Shown in pieces: positions 37,109 through 42,943 of a stretch of 42,943 nt of DNA. The stretch is from the NCBI GenBank assembly GCA_902577525.1, contig CACGZG010000010.1:1-42943 (forward strand). The letters run 5' to 3'. The notes beneath the pieces were generated by a model that had not been told where the DNA came from, ran no database searches, and worked only from the letters and a program-made list of their open reading frames with translations. Numbering within the stretch: the stretch's first letter is position 1; each line of letters opens with the position of its first letter. The DNA is from an uncultured Pelagibacteraceae bacterium (GTDB lineage: Bacteria; Pseudomonadota; Alphaproteobacteria; Pelagibacterales; Pelagibacteraceae). A program made the translations under genes and the position numbers.

Positions 37109-38283
37109 ATTACTCTTGGGTAAGGGATATGTGTTATAAATTTTCCACCATTTTTAATAAACTTTTTTTCTTTTTTGAATATTTCTTCCTTAAAATTCCA
37201 TGCACCAAGAAAAACATATTTATGATTTTTAATTAATAATTTTTGATATTTTTTAACGAGTATCTTACTTCCTGGAAGATATTTTCCAATTTTATATGAT
37301 GTCGTATCATAAAAATAATCAATATCTTTTTTATCAATCCCACAATAATTCAAAACGGTGCAAGATTTTGCAGTTGCCCCGTATCCAATAATCTTTTTAT
37401 TCTGAGTTTTTATTTTTTTAAATATTGACTTTAATTTTTTTTTTGATTTCAAAACTTTTGCAGCAAATTTTTTGTATGTTAAAAATTTATGAAGACCATA
37501 AATCTTTTCTTTGTCTAAATTTTCTTTCACACTTTTCTTAATTTTATAAAAAGAATTTGTCTTTTTTTTTATATAGTACCTATTAGAACCACCATGTGTT
37601 CTGATGTTTTCTATATCAAAAATTTCAAGTCCGTAATTAATCAAAATTTTACTTAATGATAATGTAGAAAAAACATAAATATGTTCACAATAAAATTGAT
37701 CATAAGCTACATTTTTTATACACTCTAAAAGAGATGGGTCTTCTAGAACAAGAATTCCAGTGTCATTTAAAGAAAATTTGATTGCTTTAAATAATTCATC
37801 ATAATTTTCTATATGACTTAGAGTATTAGCTGAATAAATTAAATCAATTTTTTTTTTACTAAAAAATTTTTTTGCTAGGTTTGTATTCCAATAATTAGAA
37901 TAAACTTTATAACCTTTTTTTTTTGTTATATTTGCCAAATTTTTACATGGTTCAATACCTATGATTTCTTTTTTTTTAAAATTTTTTAAAAAAGCTCCAT
38001 CGTTACTTCCAATTTCTAAAACAAATTTTGGATTAAATCTTTGCTTTAAAAATTTTGCAAGATTTTTAAAAGATTTTCTCATTGTAAAGGATTCTGATGA
38101 TTTATATGGATAATTTTCATTAAACATTTTTTTTTTAGAAACTTTATTTAATATAGATACTAAATAATTTTTACTATCATACATGATTATCAACTCAAAT
38201 TTATTTTCTTTTTTATTCAAATCTTTTTTCTCTAAATAAGAGTTAGCGAGTGGCTGAAATCCTAAGTTTAAAAATTTTTTCAT
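37105..38283 (-). CDS. Sugar C-methyltransferase, class I SAM (NDP-hexose type)
   Basis: A SAM methyltransferase with the three-part architecture of NDP-hexose C-methyltransferases: an N-terminal domain beginning LNLGFQPLANSYL, a class I core with FVLEIGSNDGAFLKNF (SAM motif I), LIYSANTLSHIENYDELF and a GILVLEDPSLLE block, then a C-terminal domain with KKIIGYGATAKSCTVLNYCG and a YDTT motif. In relatives the N-terminal part holds a four-cysteine zinc site; here no cysteine occurs in the first 90 residues and no upstream in-frame start exists. Converges on rmlC. Total 392 residues. Confidence 0.82.
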   Translation of the reverse strand: MKKFLNLGFQPLANSYLEKKDLNKKENKFELIIMYDSKNYLVSILNKVSKKKMFNENYPYKSSESFTMRKSFKNLAKFLKQRFNPKFVLEIGSNDGAFLKNFKKKEIIGIEPCKNLANITKKKGYKVYSNYWNTNLAKKFFSKKKIDLIYSANTLSHIENYDELFKAIKFSLNDTGILVLEDPSLLECIKNVAYDQFYCEHIYVFSTLSLSKILINYGLEIFDIENIRTHGGSNRYYIKKKTNSFYKIKKSVKENLDKEKIYGLHKFLTYKKFAAKVLKSKKKLKSIFKKIKTQNKKIIGYGATAKSCTVLNYCGIDKKDIDYFYDTTSYKIGKYLPGSKILVKKYQKLLIKNHKYVFLGAWNFKEEIFKKEKKFIKNGGKFITHIPYPRVI

Positions 38284-38331
38284 AATGTTCTATAATCATA
38301 ATTTTTTATAAAATGAAACAACTTAATTTAC

Positions 38332-38421
38332 TGGCGGAGAGAGTGGGATTCGAACCCACGAAAGAGTTGCCCCTTAACACGCTTTCCAAGCGTGCGCCTT
38401 AAGCCCCTCGGCCATCTCTCC
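38332..38421 (-). tRNA. tRNA-Ser (GGA)
   Basis: A 90-nt class II tRNA with long variable arm and encoded CCA. Acceptor GGAGAGA/TCTCTCC, discriminator G, anticodon loop CTTGGAAAG-type with anticodon GGA, variable-arm hairpin after TGTTAAGGGGC, and a canonical T-loop TTCGAAT on stem GTGGG/CCCAC. It lies between the methyltransferase and GT17 genes, all on the minus strand, and is the only tRNA here with a normal T-loop. Confidence 0.95.
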
Positions 38422-38430
38422 AAAAATTTA

Positions 38431-39237
38431 TTAAAGAATATAATCAGAATATTGTTCAATATTTTCAACTAAATATTGTGGAAAACTGCTATCTATTTCA
38501 ACAGTTTCATACTTTTCTCCTCTATTAAATAAGTCAATTTTTTCAATTATCTTTTTTTTTATTACTGAAACCGATGAGTATTCATCATTACTATATTCGA
38601 TATGTGCGTAAGTTTTAAGTTTTTTGGAAATATCTTCTGGACTCATTAAATTATTGAAATGCCATCCTCCATCATCAAATATTTCAACACTCCTTTCTTT
38701 ATCAATTCTAAAAAATTTGTAATAGGCGTTTTTCTTGTTTATTTTTTGTCTCATAAAATCGATTGATTTTAAATTTTTTTTTTTACAAACTCTTGTTCCT
38801 TCCCATGGAGTTTCATAAGGATTAAATAAGTTAAAATAATAGTTGTAAAAATTTTGTAAAAAAATTCCATATTTTTTTTCCAAATTAAAATCTTTTAATA
38901 TTTTAGGATTTGGTATTTCATCTGGGTCTGAAAAAAAAATGAAATCGTCATCCTTTGCGAAATCTAAATTTTTTAAAATAAACTCTCTTTGAAAAGCTTG
39001 ATTTTGCCACTCATTGTTATTTTTAGGAAATGGTTTTTTTAATAATAAATACTTAATTTTTGAATTATTTTTATACTTTTCTGTTAAATCAAAATTTCTA
39101 TTTTTTAAATTATTTTTATGATCATAAAGAGATTCACATATAACGAATTTATCAACTAATTCGTTTATTACATTATATCTAAAATCAAATATATAATTGT
39201 TATCAAAAAATGTTATGCAATCGATAATCTTTCCCAT
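38431..39237 (-). CDS. GT17-type glycosyltransferase
   Basis: A 268-residue protein resembling family 17 glycosyltransferases (beta-1,4-N-acetylglucosaminyltransferase-like, MGAT3 relatives). It shows MGKIIDCITFFDNNYIFDFR, then VDKFVICESLYDH, NQAFQREFI, the acidic FFSDPDEIPNP (a DxD-like site) and GGWHFNNLMSPEDI. There is no signal peptide or membrane helix, so it is probably cytoplasmic and peripherally bound, building a surface glycan. It is 9 nt from tRNA-Ser and 3 nt after lepA. The donor sugar is unknown. Confidence 0.75.
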   Translation of the reverse strand: MGKIIDCITFFDNNYIFDFRYNVINELVDKFVICESLYDHKNNLKNRNFDLTEKYKNNSKIKYLLLKKPFPKNNNEWQNQAFQREFILKNLDFAKDDDFIFFSDPDEIPNPKILKDFNLEKKYGIFLQNFYNYYFNLFNPYETPWEGTRVCKKKNLKSIDFMRQKINKKNAYYKFFRIDKERSVEIFDDGGWHFNNLMSPEDISKKLKTYAHIEYSNDEYSSVSVIKKKIIEKIDLFNRGEKYETVEIDSSFPQYLVENIEQYSDYIL

Positions 39238-39240
39238 TTC

Positions 39241-41049
39241 TTATTTTTCCTTATTGATTTTTAAAACACCGATAAATGCCTCTTGAGGTATTTCTACTCG
39301 TCCAAATTGTTTTGCTCTAGCTTTTCCTTTTTTTTGTTTTTCAAGTAATTTTCTTTTCCTATCAGTTGCTCCCCCGCCATGAATTTTAGTCAAAACATCT
39401 TTCTTAAAACCTTTAATAGTTTCCCTGGCAATTATTTTTCCACCAATTGCTGCTTGTATTGGGATCATGAAATTATGTCTTGGAATTAAATCTTTCAACT
39501 TTTCACATACTTCTCGACCAGTTTTTTGTGCAAAATCTTTATGTATCATCATGGCTAAGGCATCAACAGGTTCACCATTTACAAGTATTCCCAATTTAAC
39601 CAAATCACCTTCTCTATGTTCAAGCATTTCATAATCAAAACTAGCGTAACCACTTGTCATAGATTTTATCTTATCATTAAAATCAAATACTACTTCATTA
39701 AGTGGCAATTCATAAGTTATTACAGCTCTATTCCCAGAATAGCTTAAATTAATTTGAATACCTCTTTTATCCTGACACAATTTAATTATCGAACCTAAAT
39801 ATTGATCTGGAGTAATAATAGTTGCTTTAATCCAAGGCTCTTCTATTGATTTAATCAATGTTGGATCAGGTAAACTAGAGGGGTTTTGTAGATCAATTGA
39901 ATTTCCCTTGTTTAAATAAACTTTATAAACTACTCCTGGTGTTGTTGTGAGTAGATTTACATCAAACTCTCTTTCAAGCCTTTCGGTAATAATTTCAAGA
40001 TGAAGTAATCCTAAAAAACCACATCTGAAACCTAATCCTAAAGCTGAGGAAGACTCTGGTTCAAATGAAAAACTAGCATCGTTTAATCTTAATTTTGCCA
40101 ATCCATCTTTTAGTTTTTGGTATTCTGAACTATCAACAGGAAATAATCCACAAAACACTACAGGTTTACTTGGTTTAAATCCTGGTAAAGGAGTTACCCT
40201 AGGTTTTGAAGCGTCACAAATTGTATCACCGACCTTTGTGTCTGATAAAACTTTTATTCCAGTAATAATAAAACCTATTTCTCCTGTATTTAATTCCTCA
40301 ATATCTCTTGCTTTAGGAGTGAATACTCCTACTTTTTCAACAACATAATCCTGATTTGTTGAAAGCATTTTAATTTTCATATTTTTTTTTATTTTACCAT
40401 TTATTATTCTTACTAAAATTACTACTCCAAGATAAGTGTCATACCAACTATCAACCAACAAACATTTTAAATCTTCGTTTAAATGTCCTTTGGGGCTAGG
40501 TAGTTTGTTTATTATCTGTTCTAAAATTTGATCTACACCATCTCCAGTTTTTCCAGAACATGGTACTGCATTCTCAGTATCTATTCCAATCACATCCTCA
40601 ATCTGTTTTTTTGTTTTTTCTAAATCCGAGGCAGGTAAATCTATTTTATTTAAGACGGGAATTATTTCATGATTTATATCTAAAGCTTGATATACGTTAG
40701 CTAAAGTTTGAGCTTCAACCCCTTGAGTGCTATCAACAATCAATATTGAACCTTCACAAGCATATAATGATCTACTAACTTCATAACTAAAATCTACATG
40801 GCCTGGTGTATCAATAATATTTAAAATATAATCTTTTCCATCTTTTGCTTTATAATTAAGTTTCACAGTTTGAGCTTTTATAGTTATGCCTCTTTCTCTT
40901 TCAATATCCATAGAGTCTAAAACTTGAGCTTTCATTTCTCTTTCGGTCAGACCACCACATTTATGAATAATTCTATCAGCAATTGTAGATTTACCATGAT
41001 CAATGTGTGCAATGATCGCAAAATTTCTTATATTTTCTATAGTGCTCAT
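39241..41049 (-). CDS. lepA: Elongation factor 4 (LepA)
   Basis: Ribosome-associated GTPase of the EF-G-like family, thought to act in initiation/back-translocation quality. I start at ATG 41049 ([20 protein letters not shown]); a longer frame to 41097 overlaps pheT and adds no family sequence. G-motifs: [23 protein letters not shown]. The C-terminal LepA domain ends with [20 protein letters not shown]. Length from this start is 602 residues. pheT lies 4 nt upstream. Confidence 0.97.
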   Translation of the reverse strand: MSTIENIRNFAIIAHIDHGKSTIADRIIHKCGGLTEREMKAQVLDSMDIERERGITIKAQTVKLNYKAKDGKDYILNIIDTPGHVDFSYEVSRSLYACEGSILIVDSTQGVEAQTLANVYQALDINHEIIPVLNKIDLPASDLEKTKKQIEDVIGIDTENAVPCSGKTGDGVDQILEQIINKLPSPKGHLNEDLKCLLVDSWYDTYLGVVILVRIINGKIKKNMKIKMLSTNQDYVVEKVGVFTPKARDIEELNTGEIGFIITGIKVLSDTKVGDTICDASKPRVTPLPGFKPSKPVVFCGLFPVDSSEYQKLKDGLAKLRLNDASFSFEPESSSALGLGFRCGFLGLLHLEIITERLEREFDVNLLTTTPGVVYKVYLNKGNSIDLQNPSSLPDPTLIKSIEEPWIKATIITPDQYLGSIIKLCQDKRGIQINLSYSGNRAVITYELPLNEVVFDFNDKIKSMTSGYASFDYEMLEHREGDLVKLGILVNGEPVDALAMMIHKDFAQKTGREVCEKLKDLIPRHNFMIPIQAAIGGKIIARETIKGFKKDVLTKIHGGGATDRKRKLLEKQKKGKARAKQFGRVEIPQEAFIGVLKINKEK

Positions 41050-41053
41050 TTTT

Positions 41054-42943
41054 TTAAGATCGAATTTTTGCGCCAGTTTTATTTTCAACTGTTTCAATAA
41101 TTTTTTTACTGATTACTTCTAAATCACTGTCATTTAATGTTTTTTCAAAAGATTGTATAGTAACACTTATCGCAATTGATTTTTGGTTTTCAGGGATGTT
41201 ATAACCTTCATAAACATCAAAAACTTTAATATTGTTTATTAAATTTTGATCAATACGAGAAATTACATCTATCAAATCTTGTGCCTTAACGTCTTTATTT
41301 ACTACAAAAGCAAAATCTCTTTCAGATTTTTGATAATCTGAAACAGTAAAATTTATTTTTTGATCATTTAATGATTTTTTAGGTAATTTTAAGTTATCCA
41401 AAAAAATCTCAAAACCTACCAAAGACTCTGTTTTGACATCAATTTTCTTTATTATATTTGGGTGAATTTCACCAAAATAAGCAGCTACTTGATCTTTTCC
41501 TCTATTCAAAAACAGTCTGCCTGACTTACCAGGATGATAATAATTAGGTGTTATGTTATCAATAAAGAACTTATCAGAGCTATAACCTACCTCTTCCAAT
41601 GTCTGGACTACGTCTCTCTTTACATCAAATACATCTACATTTCTCTCTTGTTCAATCCAGGATAAGCGAGATTTTTTACCAGCTGATAAACCACAAACAA
41701 TTGTGTTTTGTTCACCTGGATTAGAACCGGTAAAAATAGGACCTATTTCAAAAATTGAAAAATCTTTAAAGCCTTTATCAAGATTTCTAGACATAAACAT
41801 TATTAAATTAGAGTATATGGAATTTCTTAAAACACTTAATTCAGAGCTTATAGGATTTATTATCTTAATTTCCTGAAGTTTGTCTTTAAAACAATCATTA
41901 TATCGTTCGTCTGTAAATGACCATGTAATTGTTTCTAAATAACCTTTTGAAGCAATTGATCTCTGTAAAAAATGAAATAATTTTTGAGATTTTGTTAGAG
42001 TGGACTTCTTCCTGTCTTTAATTGGATCAATAATTCTTATCTTGTCATAGCCACAGATCCTTACCAATTCTTCAATAATGTCCACTTCATTTGAAATATC
42101 AGGTCTCCACGACGGAACAGCCAACTTAAAATATTTTTTTTCTTTTTTTGATTTAAAACCAAGGTTATCTAAAATTTTTAGCATTTTTTTTTTAGAAATT
42201 TTAAAACCTGTTACCTTTTCAAAATAATTAGGATCAAATCTGACATTTAAAGTTTTAAAAGTTTGAATTTTTTGAACGTTAATTTTACTAATTTCACCTC
42301 CACATATTTTTTTGATTAAAAATGCTGCTTTATTTAAGCCTTCTTCAATAGATTGTGGATCAATGCCTCTTTCGAATCTAAACTTTGCATCAGTGTCAAT
42401 ATTTAACTTTTTTGCAGTTTTTCTTATTGATCTTGGTTCAAAATAAGCTGATTCTAACAATATATTTTTTGTATTAAGTTCTGTACTTGATCGCGTTCCA
42501 CCTATTATACCACCTAATCCTAAAACACCTTTGTTATCACTTATTACGCACATGCCACTTTCTAATTTATAATTTCTATTATCTAAAGCTGAGAACTCCT
42601 CTCCAGGTTTAGAGTTTCTGATAATTATACCCTTTTCGATTTTATCAGCGTCATACGCATGTAATGGACGATTTATATCAAACATAACATAATTAGTAAT
42701 ATCAACTATTGCTGAAATTGGTTTTTGACCAATAGAAATTAATTTATCTTTCAACCACTGAGGACTCTCAGTATTCTTGACGTTTGTAATTAAACAAGTT
42801 CCGAAAGCACTACATCCTTGTCCTTTTTCATTTTTAATTTTGATATTTAAAGATTGTCTTATTTTAGATTTAATTTTTTTTTCTTTACTATCTTTCAATT
42901 TACCAAAACCAGAGGCAGCAAGATCTCGTGCAATACCTCTAAC
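41054..42943 (-). CDS. pheT: Phenylalanyl-tRNA synthetase beta subunit, N-terminus outside the window
   Basis: Larger subunit of the class II PheRS, supplying the tRNA- and editing-domain functions. The frame is open to the window's right edge, where it reads [20 protein letters not shown]. Visible blocks include [20 protein letters not shown], then [40 protein letters not shown], and the C-terminal ferredoxin-like domain ending [20 protein letters not shown] and [12 protein letters not shown]. About 629 residues are present, so roughly the first 170 are missing. lepA follows 4 nt downstream. Confidence 0.96.
   Translation of the reverse strand, partial: VRGIARDLAASGFGKLKDSKEKKIKSKIRQSLNIKIKNEKGQGCSAFGTCLITNVKNTESPQWLKDKLISIGQKPISAIVDITNYVMFDINRPLHAYDADKIEKGIIIRNSKPGEEFSALDNRNYKLESGMCVISDNKGVLGLGGIIGGTRSSTELNTKNILLESAYFEPRSIRKTAKKLNIDTDAKFRFERGIDPQSIEEGLNKAAFLIKKICGGEISKINVQKIQTFKTLNVRFDPNYFEKVTGFKISKKKMLKILDNLGFKSKKEKKYFKLAVPSWRPDISNEVDIIEELVRICGYDKIRIIDPIKDRKKSTLTKSQKLFHFLQRSIASKGYLETITWSFTDERYNDCFKDKLQEIKIINPISSELSVLRNSIYSNLIMFMSRNLDKGFKDFSIFEIGPIFTGSNPGEQNTIVCGLSAGKKSRLSWIEQERNVDVFDVKRDVVQTLEEVGYSSDKFFIDNITPNYYHPGKSGRLFLNRGKDQVAAYFGEIHPNIIKKIDVKTESLVGFEIFLDNLKLPKKSLNDQKINFTVSDYQKSERDFAFVVNKDVKAQDLIDVISRIDQNLINNIKVFDVYEGYNIPENQKSIAISVTIQSFEKTLNDSDLEVISKKIIETVENKTGAKIRS

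Noticed and set aside
41050-41097. Longer LepA start ([11 protein letters not shown]...)
   Set aside because: It lies inside pheT and the family start [20 protein letters not shown] is at 41049.

Overview
The window is a stretch of chromosome from a very AT-rich, streamlined alphaproteobacterium, most likely a SAR11 (Pelagibacterales) marine bacterium. I infer this from the strong Lys/Ile/Asn bias of the proteins, start and stop codons that overlap or abut almost everywhere, and alphaproteobacterial gene orders: murA-DUF2948-hisD-infA, bolA next to a J-protein with cobS and cobT, rpmH-rnpA-yidD-yidC-argB, and a RegB-type sensor kinase. I see no rRNA, CRISPR array, insertion sequence, integrase or prophage.

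Layout. 1-2028 (+): the end of accD and folC. 2025-5635 (-): thioredoxin, then three DNA-end-processing genes (ExoI-type sbcB, a PD-(D/E)XK exonuclease, rmuC). 5666-5797 (+): a possible small membrane protein. 5783-8977 (-): a histidine cluster in the order tRNA-His, hisS, hisZ, hisG. 8978-9242: non-coding, with an unexplained G+C-rich block and the cspA terminator. 9243-13647 (-): two small basic proteins, dcd, murA, DUF2948, hisD, infA, tRNA-Phe and cspA. 13746-14542: tRNA-Thr (+) abutting a TVP38-type membrane protein (-). 14635-22070 (+): rpmH, rnpA, yidD, yidC, argB, a HAD phosphatase, dapD, dapE, a histone-deacetylase-fold enzyme and a SET-domain protein. 22050-26197 (-): a 59-residue membrane protein, a large exported protein of unknown function, def, fmt, truA. 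26258-27863 (+): aroK, aroB. 27852-31433: bolA (-) divergent from the J-protein, cobS and cobT (+). 31430-34774 (-): gyrB and a RegB-like kinase. 34859-39237: a small sugar/surface-glycan block (rmlA, 4-ketoreductase, rmlC, C-methyltransferase, tRNA-Ser, GT17-type glycosyltransferase). 39241-42943 (-): pheT (5' end outside the window) and lepA.

The genes cover mainly core biosynthesis (fatty acid, folate, histidine, arginine, lysine/diaminopimelate, shikimate, peptidoglycan), translation (IF-1, L34, LepA, HisRS, PheT, Fmt, Def, TruA, four tRNAs) and DNA maintenance. Points worth a second look are a tRNA-His gene 4 nt upstream of hisS whose 3' arm holds the only plausible ribosome-binding site of hisS; non-consensus T-loops in three of four tRNAs; an orphan CobS/CobT pair joined to a J-protein; neighbouring deacetylase and SET-methyltransferase genes; a nearly leaderless bidirectional bolA/J-protein promoter; and a G+C-rich non-coding element. 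Every convergent gene pair overlaps or abuts, so the only convincing intrinsic terminator lies after cspA.
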